58,412 nt of DNA from an uncultured Pirellulaceae bacterium (GTDB lineage Bacteria > Planctomycetota > Planctomycetia > Pirellulales > Pirellulaceae), in NCBI GenBank assembly GCA_938010615.1, contig CALLUY010000121.1:1-58412 (forward strand), given 5' to 3'. The notes beneath the pieces are model-generated. The model had not been told where the DNA came from and did not search any database. It was given only the letters and a program-made list of their open reading frames with translations. Position 1 is the first letter of the stretch. Every line of letters begins with the position of its first letter. Both the position numbers and the translations under genes were made by a program. Shown here piece after piece: positions 1-10,508 of this stretch.

Positions 1-290
1 GCGTGGTCCCAAGCACCCATGCTACACCCACCTCTGTTACCAGAAGCCGCGTAGGGGATTGGGCCGAGCTGTTGGCTAAACTTTACTCGTATGAGTGTTT
101 ACATCTCACTACTCCTGACCGGTTTACCCCGGCGCTTTCCGAATTTCCACGAATGACATGCAAGCAACAATGCACGGATTCAATCAGACTTTGAATATCC
201 CGCGTTGATTCATCTGTGCTACTAACGTTCTAAATCTTTGTCGCCTGCGAAGAATTTCAACTGAGGACTCCCGTTCGTGTTGACTTGGTC
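1..290. other. gene-free stretch at window edge
   Basis: I see no reading frame here with a ribosome binding site or recognisable protein motif. The short open frame near the left edge has no family features. The segment could be the tail of an element that begins outside the window, but nothing proves that. Confidence 0.4.
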
Positions 291-502
291 GTTTAACGGC
301 AATACCGTTCAATGAAGGTGATTCAGTAGGGTCGTTGCAGTTGGGGAGGTGGCATAAGCCTCTGGCTTGTGGACATGCAGAACACAGGCCAGAGTCCTAT
401 GCCACCGAGATTTTGGCTTCATTGAACGGTATTGCGTTTAACGGCAAGCCGAAGGCGACTGCGCGATCATGTGGCACAGTCGCCTACGGCTTGCCGTTAA
501 AC
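291..502. repeat. nested inverted-repeat (palindromic) intergenic element
   Basis: Three nested or adjacent inverted repeats are visible. An outer pair, GCAATACCGTTCAATGAAG, lies at 299-317 with its complement at 417-435. An inner imperfect pair begins GGTGGCATAAGCC at 348-371 and pairs with 383-406. A second hairpin starts GTTTAACGGCAAGCCG at 436-451 and closes at 487-502, with an inner GGCGACTG pair. The decamer GTTTAACGGC also starts the whole block at 291-300. The arrangement looks like two REP/BIME-like modules placed side by side. The bases from 503 to 822 contain no supported gene and lead into the end of the large NTPase gene. Confidence 0.75.
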
Positions 503-822
503 GATTTACGCAACGCGGTTCCATACAGCTGGCATTTTTTGGTTGCGGCCATGCCGCGCTGGGAAAATCTGTGTTCATCAGTGGCTCAAAAAACCGAATG
601 CCTTTTGTGCATCTTCTTGCTTTTCGTGGCCAGAAAAACACCACTTAGTCCCATCCGCACCGCGCCCAGTGCTTAGCCCATATCACAATTCACACGAAGG
701 ATGATCAACTCCATCAGCCCAATCAGTCCATCCTGAAATCAAAACGGGTTCGTCGCGTCAACTCAATTCTGAGTGTCGGACCGAAGCGGCTTTTCTGCAT
801 GTCAAATCCAAATCAACTGAAT

Positions 823-3800
823 TCAAGAACGTTGAATTGGTAATGGTGTCACAAAATCATCTCGCATTCGATATGCGGATGAAGAGCCAACTTCAATCAG
901 TTGATCAAGTAGATACATAACCGCTACACGCATACTCTCGTTGTTCTTAAGATCGACTGGGCGGCTATAGACGTGACGTCTCAGAAGTGCTTCCAAATGG
1001 AAAACAGTGTTGGATCTTGACAGCAAGACTCGAGCTTGCCCCAATTTCAGTTTGTTAGCTATTTTCTCAAACGCCAAAGGCAAGGAAGTTTCACCTATTT
1101 GAAAAAGAAAGCTGCAGTAAGAATCAAGCAGAATGGATGTCGCTGGGAGTTCATTGAATAATTGGTGAACGTTGTGGGCATGTCCGCCTTCAGCACCTTC
1201 GCTCAATCCTTTCCAGTGTCGAATGTTCCTCTTCCAATAACGCGTAAGGAATATCGTGGCGAGCAACTCACTTCCCTCAGAATACTCGCTGTCTAATAAA
1301 GGCAACCAGGTTGCCTTCTTTATTCGGTCTGCAAAGAGTCGCCACACTGGCCAGAAGTTAGTCAACGATGGGTTTCGATCTTCCGCTCCCACAATTCCCT
1401 GAAGGATCGAAGCCACTTCCTTCGGATGCCGGTCCGTTGCATCCAATATTGGCTTTATGACGGGCTGAATTTCTTTCTCGTCGATACGTAGAACGTAATC
1501 TTCAAGAAGCATCGGCAAGTTTACACGAGCCTTTTGTGATCTTCGGGTTCTTTCTCTTCCTCGATTTTCGTCATCCTCATCCCACCACTGAACAAGTGTC
1601 GTTGCCAGGTGAGCGAATGCAGCGACTGTTTGATTTTCATGAGGCGATCGTCGAAGAAGTAGTAAGGCCAAAATATTCGCCTCAGAACCAATCCAATCGC
1701 CGATGTTCAAGGCCAAGTAATGGTTGGAATCAGTTTTGGCAAACCATCGATCTCTCATTTCATGAGCGACGTCGTTTTCTATTTCGTTTAGGTCCTTTCT
1801 TTCTTTGTAGGACTTTTCCTGTTCTTCATTCCATCGCTTCTGGACTTCGACGGCATATAGCGAATGCGAATTTAGACATTGCTTTCCTAATTCTGGCAAT
1901 CGCTCCCATACGTTCTCTGCAACACCTTCAACAGCTTTTCCCTTTACTTCATCTATTGGGTGTGTCAGTGCGAATACCATCGCCCTTCGGATTTGTTCTT
2001 GCTTTTCCCTTGCGCATTCCCGTTCCAATAAATTAGAAATTATCCACGCTGCTGGTCTGTCCGCCGACAACGAAAACTGTTGGGCGCGATCTACAACGTT
2101 CCAATGCTCGGCTGTTAACTCAATTGCATTGCACACTGCATCAATACACCAGTTCAATTCAGCAGAACCCAACTCGTTCAAGTGGTCTCGGATGCAGACA
2201 CTAGCAATCCAAACTGGTCCATTGCGTCCGAATTCGTCTCGCGATTGCTCGCATTGAGGTTGTTGTGCAGCACTAAGTTTGGACTTCCAATCCTTTGGAT
2301 CATAGTTTGAATTGATTTCGTTTTCGAATACCTTCATGCCCCACATCTCTAGGCCAATAAGGTGTTCCATTCTCTCATGGTGAGCGGTTGCTTCTTCAGA
2401 CATTGCACGAACGTCAGATTCATCAACTTTGAGATCGAGTCGAATTTTAGACTTGGCTTCTTCTTCCTGATCTTTTGCAGGCTCAGGTTGCTCATCGGAC
2501 ATCTTGTACTGACGAATGTCCATGCGTCTTAACGTCAGGAGCCAAGTCATATCTTCTTTGGTGCGTTCTTCTGCTGACGGCATTTCAGCAAGATGGGCGT
2601 CTATGATCTTTTGCACATCCGCGGAATGCGCTCCCAATTGCAAATTCATAACTGCGTTTTCAAGATCCGTAGAGCGGTGCGGCAGTGCGTCTGCACTTCT
2701 TCTTTCTTGTTCATGAAGTTCATGCCCGCCAAGTGATGGGATCATTTCTGCCAACCGCGATGGACTCTGGCTCTCGTGAGCGAGGCGGTACTTGTCAAGA
2801 AAGATGCAATCCGACGAGCTCAGTAGAACCTTTATAGTTTCTGAGCATTTGTGAGGATGCGCGGTAGCGACGCTTGCAGCCACGGCAGTTACCGCGGCAT
2901 TCGTTGTTGATTTCATCAATCGGATAAGCAAAAGATCCAAATCTTCTGGCAGTAACTTCGCAATATCGAGGAGCCGTTTTTCTAGAGCCATTAAGGCGGA
3001 CTGCAACAGGTACGGACCAACGGTAGTGCTGCGGTAAAAACACCACATTCGTTCATTTCCCAACTGCTCAACAGTCTCGCCATTTTCAAACGTAAGGCCG
3101 ATCGTTCTAGGACGCTCCAAGTTTCGGTTTTCAACTTTCTTTTCCGCAATCCATTTCACACTGTGGTTCATCAGGGTGATTAGATGTGACTCACCGACGG
3201 CATAGTTGTGGCGTAGCAAAAAGTAAAATGGTCCTTGGAAAGCACTTGGAGGAAAACGGTTGAAGTGAGTGTGCGGTTGAATGCCAAAACACGGCTCTGT
3301 TCCGTCTGAATGCGAAAATCCTCGACGCCTATCTTCAAGGTCGCTTTCCTTCAATATCACAGAATCATGATGGGCTGCGATGACTGCATCGGGCACGTCC
3401 CGGCATGCGGCATCTCCTTCAATTCCAGAAAGAACCATATCGCGCAATTCTCGCGCGAATCGATTCTTCCTATCGCTCTTTCGCCCACCATCCGCCATCA
3501 ATTCTCGAAACTTATCTTCATTGCAATTCGGAAACTTGGCGATGATTTCAAGCGTTTTCTTGCATTGTTCTTCGCTTTTGTAGTTGTCAAAAAACTGTAA
3601 CAACCAGTGTGCTATTGCAACCATTTCATTGGCTCCATCAGGATAGGGATTTCGCCAAGAGGCCGATTTTGAAGCATCTCGGATTAAGCCAAGGAGTAAT
3701 CCTGAGTTAGTTTCATCAAATAGATCAAGGCGATTACTTATCAACCTCAACACACAGGACCACGCTTTGCCTTCTGGGATGTCATGTTCATAGTCGAGCC

Positions 3801-5934
3801 CAGTACACCAGTCTTGCGCAGAAAGGCATCCAACTCGAAGGAGGTGGATGACCCTTTTCAAGAGATGCTTGTCTTGCCTGAAAAGCAATTCGGATTGTTG
3901 CCCGATAAGTTCATCGGGATTTTCTGACCGAAGCAATGATACAATCGTGTCATCGCGAAAATGAGATGGTAGCTCGTTGTTTGTAAGAGCTTGGGTGAAC
4001 AAGGGTTCGGAAGCGTTTGTGTCTGTGTCACTTAGTTCTTCCAACCATTTGCGATAGCTTCGTCGGATCGCAGGATACGTACCCATCGCATCACAGAGTT
4101 TAGCAACATTATTGTTGGAAAGTGCAAACTGCTCATCAATCCACTTAAGGATTGCCCAGTCCTCAAGGACATCATGAGCGGGCGCGATTAACCCATCCGT
4201 TTTCTCAGAGTGCAGTACAAGTGAATCTTGGAGCAAGGCATTGACTGGCTCATCTGCGACTCCCTCGCGCGTGACATACATTGAAAGAGCTTTTGCGCGA
4301 CGGACTGCAACTTCCATGAATGCTTGGTGCCGCTGCCTTGGCATTCCATTAGCAGTCTTGTCGTTTGCTCTGATAATGTCACCCCAGAATTTGTCTCGAA
4401 ACTCCTTTTCATTTTCTGGCACCGCCACGTCGGGCGACCACGACATTTGTGTTGCTTTGTCAAGCATATATGGGTTTCGAAGAAGCTCCTTAAGTCGTTT
4501 GTTGACAAATGCCTGTCTAATTTGCGGGCAGGCTTCCGCGATTTCCCCCAGCTCCGCATCTGACAACTTAGGGACTTGGAAAACAGTGTTTGTTAATCCA
4601 GAAAGTTGTAGCAAAGAAGATCGCACAACATCTGCCGAATAGTCTCGACAGGTTAGTACTATTTGCCACGTCGGGTCTCGCTTAGCCAGTGTAAGCAAAT
4701 CCGAAAACGCTTCTCTAGTCGATGCCTCCAGAAGTCTTTCAACGCTTTCAACAAACACAGTTTTTTTGGATTGGCTGCTCAACGTCGCGCTCAACGCAAC
4801 TCCATTTGAATTGCATTGCGCGTTCAGAAGTGTCTGATCAAAATGTGACACTGCGAATTCTTCGGCTCGAAAAGCGAAGCAGAGAGAATCAGATTCAAGG
4901 ACTTGTGCTATTTGCTTGGCGACACAGGATTTCCCAGCTCCGGCGGAGCCTGTAAGCAACAGTAGTTTTGAATCCTCGAGCAGCTCCAGAGCTTTCAATA
5001 TCGCGTTATTGCGAGGCAACTGGATGTTCTGCTCGCTTGTGCCTATGGTCGTTCGCACACCTTCGAAAATGAGATCTGTATGCTCTCTGAGTCGTTGCAG
5101 AGTTTCGTGATCTTTGTTCTCTATAATTCCATGTCGGCTTTGCAATTCGGAGCTAAGGTGTTCGCGGCGATAGCTTTTGGCATTAGGTTTCCCTACACCA
5201 ACTTCGGCCAGCAAGTCATTCCAAGTTGCTCGTGCTAACTCAAGTGAGTTGGCTCCACCGACAGTGTGAGCAAGCAGCGAGAGAATCTGTGATTCCGTTT
5301 GCTTAGTAATCGTGTTTAAGTCAAAGCTGATCACATGGAGTACTGTCAGGAAATGCCAAATGCTCTCGACGGACGGATTTGTGTCTTCAACTTCATTGAG
5401 AATTGTCTCGATTATTGTGTAGTGACGTTTTACAGTGTTGTGCAGTAATCCTTTCGCTTTAAGCCTATCCGAGAATTCTTGTTCCGTTCGCGAGTGTCGC
5501 GCATTATCAAGCAGTGTTGCAAAATGCCGTAGAAGGACGTCAGTTCCTCGCAAAGCGACAAACGCAATTCGATCTTCCGTCTTGTCAAAAAGGCTGCCGT
5601 TTTTGAAGTCGTTCCACGCATCTGTTAATGACTTTCGAAATTCGTCATCTTTATCACTGATTGTCAAAGATTGCTTAACTTGGCACACCAGTCTACGAAT
5701 TTGCCCTGTTGATGTTTCGGATTCGACAACGATGTCATCCGTCTTCCAACCGAGTCTTTCCGTTTGGAGATGGACCTCCTTGATTTGGCAGGTAGTGAAT
5801 ATCGGAGGAATGGCTCCAACGAGTAGCCATGCTAAAAACGCAGCGTCAACATGCTGTTCAAAATGTGTGCCTCCGCCCCCAGTAGAATTTGGCGAAGAAA
5901 CATTTTGAATAGGCTGTTGTGATTTAGTAGACAT
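823..5934 (-). CDS. Large STAND-type NTPase with N-terminal PD-(D/E)XK-like nuclease domain (Avs-like defence candidate)
   Basis: The protein has 1703 residues. Residues about 19-100 look like the Cap4/DUF4297-type nuclease fold: a Gly-rich start, then D66-D67, then Q85-V86-K87, which fits the D...QxK pattern of PD-(D/E)XK enzymes. A P-loop, GSAGAGKS, lies near 329-336. A Walker B-like VFVESVERL follows near 393-401, and a TCRDYS segment near 428 resembles sensor 1 of STAND/NACHT ATPases. The remaining roughly 1200 residues look alpha-helical and repeat-like, as in sensor domains. The size and order (nuclease, NTPase, long C-terminal sensor) match antiviral STAND (Avs) proteins, which are known to recognise phage proteins and then cut DNA. 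The start has GGGG six bases upstream. The gene stands alone, and sampled lines are about 40-42% G+C against about 55% in the next operon, which suggests transfer. The role is inferred. Confidence 0.62.
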   Translation of the reverse strand: MSTKSQQPIQNVSSPNSTGGGGTHFEQHVDAAFLAWLLVGAIPPIFTTCQIKEVHLQTERLGWKTDDIVVESETSTGQIRRLVCQVKQSLTISDKDDEFRKSLTDAWNDFKNGSLFDKTEDRIAFVALRGTDVLLRHFATLLDNARHSRTEQEFSDRLKAKGLLHNTVKRHYTIIETILNEVEDTNPSVESIWHFLTVLHVISFDLNTITKQTESQILSLLAHTVGGANSLELARATWNDLLAEVGVGKPNAKSYRREHLSSELQSRHGIIENKDHETLQRLREHTDLIFEGVRTTIGTSEQNIQLPRNNAILKALELLEDSKLLLLTGSAGAGKSCVAKQIAQVLESDSLCFAFRAEEFAVSHFDQTLLNAQCNSNGVALSATLSSQSKKTVFVESVERLLEASTREAFSDLLTLAKRDPTWQIVLTCRDYSADVVRSSLLQLSGLTNTVFQVPKLSDAELGEIAEACPQIRQAFVNKRLKELLRNPYMLDKATQMSWSPDVAVPENEKEFRDKFWGDIIRANDKTANGMPRQRHQAFMEVAVRRAKALSMYVTREGVADEPVNALLQDSLVLHSEKTDGLIAPAHDVLEDWAILKWIDEQFALSNNNVAKLCDAMGTYPAIRRSYRKWLEELSDTDTNASEPLFTQALTNNELPSHFRDDTIVSLLRSENPDELIGQQSELLFRQDKHLLKRVIHLLRVGCLSAQDWCTGLDYEHDIPEGKAWSCVLRLISNRLDLFDETNSGLLLGLIRDASKSASWRNPYPDGANEMVAIAHWLLQFFDNYKSEEQCKKTLEIIAKFPNCNEDKFRELMADGGRKSDRKNRFARELRDMVLSGIEGDAACRDVPDAVIAAHHDSVILKESDLEDRRRGFSHSDGTEPCFGIQPHTHFNRFPPSAFQGPFYFLLRHNYAVGESHLITLMNHSVKWIAEKKVENRNLERPRTIGLTFENGETVEQLGNERMWCFYRSTTVGPYLLQSALMALEKRLLDIAKLLPEDLDLLLIRLMKSTTNAAVTAVAASVATAHPHKCSETIKVLLSSSDCIFLDKYRLAHESQSPSRLAEMIPSLGGHELHEQERRSADALPHRSTDLENAVMNLQLGAHSADVQKIIDAHLAEMPSAEERTKEDMTWLLTLRRMDIRQYKMSDEQPEPAKDQEEEAKSKIRLDLKVDESDVRAMSEEATAHHERMEHLIGLEMWGMKVFENEINSNYDPKDWKSKLSAAQQPQCEQSRDEFGRNGPVWIASVCIRDHLNELGSAELNWCIDAVCNAIELTAEHWNVVDRAQQFSLSADRPAAWIISNLLERECAREKQEQIRRAMVFALTHPIDEVKGKAVEGVAENVWERLPELGKQCLNSHSLYAVEVQKRWNEEQEKSYKERKDLNEIENDVAHEMRDRWFAKTDSNHYLALNIGDWIGSEANILALLLLRRSPHENQTVAAFAHLATTLVQWWDEDDENRGRERTRRSQKARVNLPMLLEDYVLRIDEKEIQPVIKPILDATDRHPKEVASILQGIVGAEDRNPSLTNFWPVWRLFADRIKKATWLPLLDSEYSEGSELLATIFLTRYWKRNIRHWKGLSEGAEGGHAHNVHQLFNELPATSILLDSYCSFLFQIGETSLPLAFEKIANKLKLGQARVLLSRSNTVFHLEALLRRHVYSRPVDLKNNESMRVAVMYLLDQLIEVGSSSAYRMRDDFVTPLPIQRS

Positions 5935-6043
5935 TGCCCCTATTCTAGTGTTTTTTGGTAGTCAGAAAGACCTGCAAGCGAGCGATCTTGCTCAAAATCA
6001 GCTACGATTCCAACACTCCTCAGTCACACCAACCAAGGCGAAA

Positions 6044-8332
6044 CTAGTGATAACTGCACATCCAACCGAGTGTCTGTTCCGCCACCAACACTAAAACTAA
6101 AACCAATAGCAACAGGCGATTCAATGACGATACGGCCTTCTGCTTGGGTTCGGGATTGAACTGATCCCAATTCATCAACGATGGCAACGACCCGGGAAGG
6201 TTCTGCAACAACTTCTCGTCACCAATCATTTCCAAGTCGCTTTCCGCACAGTCAACGTTCAACGCGATACGCTCAACGCTGGAACTTGAATCCATCTGCC
6301 GAAACCACAACTCATAAATTCCCGGGACGCTGGTCTCGCGATTGAGCAACGAATCGACACTCGCTCCGATGCTTCCCTGTAATCCGGATTCGGTCTGCAC
6401 AAGTCGGATCTTCCCGGACAATCTTTCTGTCGACAAAGTTGGAGCGGAGGACTTAACGTCCGGAGTCACCGATCCGGTCGGCTTCGAAATCAAAACTGGA
6501 TCGCCAACAAGCTGCACTTCATGCTGGTACTTTCCCGCCGCCATATAGTCCTCGAGCAGCAGCAATATCGGTGGAAACGTCGCGTTCCGCATCCAGTTGT
6601 TCCACAGCGGCCCCGCGGTCGTCATGAACATCATCGTGCGGCCTTTTCCATATTGCCCCTCGATCACAAGCGGTAACTGGCGGTTCCCTCGAACGCTCGC
6701 GATCACTTTTGATTGCGGAGCCGGACTCTGCAACCAACTGAAAGACGGACGAAGGACTTGTTTGACTTGCACTAGATCCAACAACGAATTCCGCACGTTG
6801 TTGACCGGAGCAAAGATCGGATGCGTTTCGGGAACAATGTCGGCAGGCGTATCATCCTTTCGCTCTTCGACTTCGACTGTGTCGGAGAGCTCAACCGGCA
6901 TCAAGCCTTCACCGTTTTCATAGAAGGCAAGATTGAAGAATCCGAAATTCGTGTTCGGACCCGCGAAATAAACCAAGCCACCACCTTCGGACGTGAATCG
7001 TTTCAAATTCTTGATCGCCAATTCATCAATCTGGCCAACGTCGCAAAGACAGATCACATCGAAACGGTCTAGCGCCTCGGCTGAAACATTCCGCAAAACA
7101 TCTGCGGTTTGAATTTCAGCACCAATCCCGGTCATGCTGTTCGGATTCAACGCCAGCGAAAGAAATTCGGAATGCAAGCGGTTGGCGGAATCGATCAGCA
7201 ACACGTTCGCATTCGGCTGAACGTCGACGACACAATGCCTCGAGTTGTCGACTTCGACAGAATCCTCTCCAAGCGACGCTGCAATTCCGTGCTTGCCAAC
7301 TTGCCCGAAGTAAACCGGAAAGATTCGAGTCTCAGCTTGTCCAGGCTCGATGGACTCAATGAAGACGGTCGGCAATTCTTCCGACTTCGAACTGACTTCA
7401 GTTGAACTCGGGGCAGGGCGACCGTAGACCGTTGAGTTCACATTTACCTGAATCTTCTTGGCGACTTCATTCGAATAGTTTCGCACTTCGACTTCCATCA
7501 TCAATGGCGTTTCGGCGACACGCACGTTCCCGATTGCTTTGAGGCTGGTGATTGCAAGGTTCGAGTGCTTCGTTTTCACACAGCGAATCATCTCGATCGC
7601 AGCACCCTGATCCGAAAGCGTTTCCAAAGATCGTTGCGCAGAACTGCTCTCACTCCAATCCTTCGCCCGGAAGTCCGACAGCAGATACACAATTGCATTT
7701 TCCTGATTGCGAGACCGAACCAGTTCCGCAACGGACTCGAGGGCCCGATCGGCGGTCGCAGGAAACGAGGACGCAAGCATCCCGACAATCGAAGTTTCTG
7801 CACGACGCACAAAAGCCGAATCGACCACTTCATTTTCTATGTCAAAGGCCGGCACAAGTGCATCCGTCGCACCACTGGCTTCAAACGACGAATAACGCAA
7901 CAAAGACATACGATGATTACTACGACTCCGGGCTCGGCTCACGATCTGCATCACCGTTGAACGAGCGCGATCCAATGCCGATCCTTGATTGTCCCGGTCG
8001 GTCATCGAGAAACTATCATCCACCAACACGTAATGATGCGTTGCACGTCCGCCAAGCAGTGCCGCTATGCGATCGTTTTCACATCCGACTTGCGAAAGTA
8101 GAAACAAAGCCAAAACCAGAATTGCAATTCGCGATAGCAGCAACAGCAGTTGCTTAAGCCAAACCCAGTTTCGATTCTTCCGATGGCTCTTGAGCAAAAA
8201 CTCCATCGCCCCCCACTCGATCGTCTTGTGCCTGACAAGATTGATCAAATGAATCACGATCGGCAGCGCAACCAGGCTGGCGATCAGCCCCGTCCACACG
8301 GCGGGTGAAGAAGTAAACAGATTACTGAACAT
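6044..8332 (-). CDS. BatA-like membrane protein with von Willebrand factor A domain
   Basis: This 762-residue protein has two N-terminal membrane segments (about 11-33 and 57-82). A VWA-like domain follows, with a DxSxS metal site at D105-D106-S107-F108-S109. A long region then resembles the glutamine-amidotransferase-like middle part of BatA/aerotolerance proteins, and a final membrane helix lies close to the C-terminus. I chose the start at 8332 because GGAGG lies 8-9 bases upstream; an upstream in-frame extension would overlap the DUF58 gene. The gene follows the DUF58 gene by 5 bases and closes a MoxR-DUF58-BatA operon. In such operons the MoxR ATPase is thought to act as a chaperone on VWA proteins. 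The precise function is unknown. Confidence 0.8.
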   Translation of the reverse strand: MFSNLFTSSPAVWTGLIASLVALPIVIHLINLVRHKTIEWGAMEFLLKSHRKNRNWVWLKQLLLLLSRIAILVLALFLLSQVGCENDRIAALLGGRATHHYVLVDDSFSMTDRDNQGSALDRARSTVMQIVSRARSRSNHRMSLLRYSSFEASGATDALVPAFDIENEVVDSAFVRRAETSIVGMLASSFPATADRALESVAELVRSRNQENAIVYLLSDFRAKDWSESSSAQRSLETLSDQGAAIEMIRCVKTKHSNLAITSLKAIGNVRVAETPLMMEVEVRNYSNEVAKKIQVNVNSTVYGRPAPSSTEVSSKSEELPTVFIESIEPGQAETRIFPVYFGQVGKHGIAASLGEDSVEVDNSRHCVVDVQPNANVLLIDSANRLHSEFLSLALNPNSMTGIGAEIQTADVLRNVSAEALDRFDVICLCDVGQIDELAIKNLKRFTSEGGGLVYFAGPNTNFGFFNLAFYENGEGLMPVELSDTVEVEERKDDTPADIVPETHPIFAPVNNVRNSLLDLVQVKQVLRPSFSWLQSPAPQSKVIASVRGNRQLPLVIEGQYGKGRTMMFMTTAGPLWNNWMRNATFPPILLLLEDYMAAGKYQHEVQLVGDPVLISKPTGSVTPDVKSSAPTLSTERLSGKIRLVQTESGLQGSIGASVDSLLNRETSVPGIYELWFRQMDSSSSVERIALNVDCAESDLEMIGDEKLLQNLPGSLPSLMNWDQFNPEPKQKAVSSLNRLLLLVLVLVLVAEQTLGWMCSYH

Positions 8333-8337
8333 CTGCG

Positions 8338-9231
8338 CTACCTCCGGGCCATTCGACGGCTGATAAATTGAGCCAACGCCGCATCCATCGGATCGGTCGT
8401 CCGAATCATCGCGTAGTCGATCGCTGCTTTCGCACAACCGCGGCGAACTTCATCTAGGAATTCATTAATCGCTTCCAGATACCCATCGCGAAGCGCTTTC
8501 GGATTGCAGTTTAGTTTCACTTCCGATTCAAGATCTGCGAAACGCGACGACCCAGAAAACGGAAACTCAAGCTCATCTTCGTCTAACACATGCAGCACCA
8601 AAACGTCATGGCCGCGTTGTCGCAGAAAGCGTAACCCTTTCAATGTCGATTCAACGTCACCAAACAGATCCGAAACGACAATCATGATGCCGCGTCGCGG
8701 AAAGGTCTCAGCCGCATCGGCAAAGATCGACCCCAAATCCGTTTTGCGATTCGGCGTCGCGGATTCAAGTGACTTGATGATGTGATTGAGTTGCAGTTTT
8801 TGGCTCGACGTTGGCGTTCGAGATCGGACGGATTCGTCAAATGTCATGCAGCCGACGGCGTCTTGCTGTTTCAAGACCAACCACGCGAGCGAAGTCGCCA
8901 ACGTTGCCGCGTAGTCGAACTTCGTGAACACTCCGCGGCCATACTTCATACTGTTGGACACATCGACCAACAAGTTGACTCGCATGTTGGTGTCTTCTTC
9001 GTATTGCTTGATGGTCAGTCGATCTTGACGAGCCCAAACTTTCCAGTCGACATGGCGCAGGTCGTCACCGGGCGCGTATTCACGATGCTGACGAAATTCG
9101 ATCGACTGGCCGAAAAACGGGCTTCGATGCATGCCCGAAAGGAATCCTTCGACAACATGTTTGGCCCGCAGATCGAGTCGCGAAATACGCTTGATCGCTT
9201 CAAGATGCAAATATCTTTTGGAATCGGGCAT
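8338..9231 (-). CDS. DUF58 domain protein (MoxR partner)
   Basis: This 297-residue protein shows the DUF58 signature [18 protein letters not shown] at residues 51-68. A VWA-like strand carries an intact DxSxS metal site at D90-S92-S94. No signal peptide or membrane helix is visible, so it is probably cytosolic or membrane-associated. It overlaps the end of the moxR gene by 32 bases and is followed 5 bases later by the BatA-like gene, so the three are almost certainly cotranscribed. No strong Shine-Dalgarno sequence precedes the ATG, which fits translational coupling to moxR. DUF58 proteins commonly pair with MoxR ATPases; the biochemical role here is not known. Confidence 0.85.
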   Translation of the reverse strand: MPDSKRYLHLEAIKRISRLDLRAKHVVEGFLSGMHRSPFFGQSIEFRQHREYAPGDDLRHVDWKVWARQDRLTIKQYEEDTNMRVNLLVDVSNSMKYGRGVFTKFDYAATLATSLAWLVLKQQDAVGCMTFDESVRSRTPTSSQKLQLNHIIKSLESATPNRKTDLGSIFADAAETFPRRGIMIVVSDLFGDVESTLKGLRFLRQRGHDVLVLHVLDEDELEFPFSGSSRFADLESEVKLNCNPKALRDGYLEAINEFLDEVRRGCAKAAIDYAMIRTTDPMDAALAQFISRRMARR

Positions 9232-10246
9232 CGGAAGTTAGCTCGTCCTCTTTCGTCGGAGTGTTTTGAATCAATCGGTCAATCACGTCGTCCGTCGTCA
9301 TGCCGTCGCTTTGAGCCGCAAAGTTAATCGCGATGCGATGTCGCAGGACGGGCTTCGCCAGTTCCACAATGTCTTCGGTGGTAACGTAAGTCCGACCGTA
9401 CAGTAACGCACGAGCCTTGCCGCCAAGAATCAAGTTCTGAACCGCGCGAGGACCGGCTCCCCAGCCGACGTTGTCTTCAATGAACTCTGGAATCCCATCG
9501 GAGCCGATTCGAGTTTGGCGAACCAGCGTCAAAGCAAATCGAATCACGTGATCGGAAACGGGAACATCACGAACTGCATCTTGCATCTTCAAAATGTCAT
9601 CGCCGCTCAAGACGGGTTTCACGTTGTGCGTGCTACGTGCCGTCGTTCGGCGAGCGACTTCGAATTCGTCGTCGAACGATGGATAGTTGACGTAGACCTT
9701 GAACATGAAGCGGTCTTGCTGCGCTTCGGGAAGGGAATAGGTTCCTTCTTGTTCGATTGGGTTCTGAGTGGCCAGCACGAAGAACGGATCAGCGAGCTCA
9801 TGCCGCACGCGTCCCACGGTGACCGTTCGTTCTTGCATCGCTTCGAGCAAAGCCGCTTGAGTCTTGGGCGGAGTTCGATTGATCTCATCGGCGAGGACGA
9901 GGTTGGAGAAAACAGGCCCTTCGAGGAAACGTCTTTCGCGGGCGCCGGTTGTTTTGTTTTCTTCGATGATCTCGGTGCCGGTGATGTCGGCCGGCATGAG
10001 GTCAGGCGTGAACTGGATTCTTGAGAAGCTCAGGTTCAGCGTTTTCGCGATGGTGCTGATCATCAGCGTCTTGGCGAGCCCGGGGACTCCTTCAAGCAAA
10101 CAATGTCCTCGGCTGAACATCGAGATCAAAATTTGTTCGACAACGTCCTGCTGCCCAACGATCACTTGCGAAAGTTCGCCGAGAATCTGCTCGCGAGCTT
10201 TCTGCATTAATTCGACAGCGTCTTGTCCGATCGGTTGTTCAGCCAT
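9200..10246 (-). CDS. MoxR-family AAA+ ATPase
   Basis: This 348-residue AAA+ ATPase of the MoxR family has Walker A GVPGLAKT at 53-60 and Walker [10 protein letters not shown] at 116-124. The family's typical LLEAMQER segment and [18 protein letters not shown] sensor region follow, and a C-terminal lid ends near residue 345. MoxR ATPases are believed to remodel or load metal into VWA-domain partners, and those partners are encoded directly downstream (DUF58 and BatA-like). It is the first gene of the operon; its upstream region contains the REP cluster of the neighbouring transposase gene. The length is normal for the family and I see nothing missing. Confidence 0.93.
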   Translation of the reverse strand: MAEQPIGQDAVELMQKAREQILGELSQVIVGQQDVVEQILISMFSRGHCLLEGVPGLAKTLMISTIAKTLNLSFSRIQFTPDLMPADITGTEIIEENKTTGARERRFLEGPVFSNLVLADEINRTPPKTQAALLEAMQERTVTVGRVRHELADPFFVLATQNPIEQEGTYSLPEAQQDRFMFKVYVNYPSFDDEFEVARRTTARSTHNVKPVLSGDDILKMQDAVRDVPVSDHVIRFALTLVRQTRIGSDGIPEFIEDNVGWGAGPRAVQNLILGGKARALLYGRTYVTTEDIVELAKPVLRHRIAINFAAQSDGMTTDDVIDRLIQNTPTKEDELTSDARFQKIFAS

Positions 10247-10334
10247 TTTGGTTCCATCGTGCTCTGTTTACGGAAAGAGCATTGTATATGAACTCTCCCG
10301 TACCGGCATCCGGACGCCTGACCTGCCAAACTGA

Positions 10335-10489
10335 GTAGGTCAGGCTGTGCCTGACTGGGATTTACACGTAGGTCAGGCTGTGCCTGACAAAAAACCCTAA
10401 CGTCAGGCTGTGCCTGACCTACGCGTTACGAGACGTCAGGCACAGCCTGACCTACGAGACTACCAGACGTCAGGCACAGCCCGACCTAC
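10335..10489. repeat. cluster of five REP palindromes upstream of the transposase
   Basis: Five copies of the palindrome GTCAGGCTGTGCCTGAC with a GTAG-type flank lie at 10335-10355, 10368-10388, 10402-10422, 10435-10455 and 10469-10489. The first three have mixed flanks, with the GTAG on the left in copies 1 and 2 and on the right in copy 3. Copies 4 and 5 are in the opposite orientation. Copy 5 carries one change in the stem (GCCCGAC). Alternating orientation next to a REP-associated transposase is the classic REP/BIME arrangement. Confidence 0.9.
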
Positions 10490-10508
10490 GATTTGCTACC
10501 ATTGGGAA

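Noticed and set aside
335-676. plus-strand frame of 113 residues
   Set aside because: It runs through the inverted-repeat arms, has no ribosome binding site and shows no protein features.
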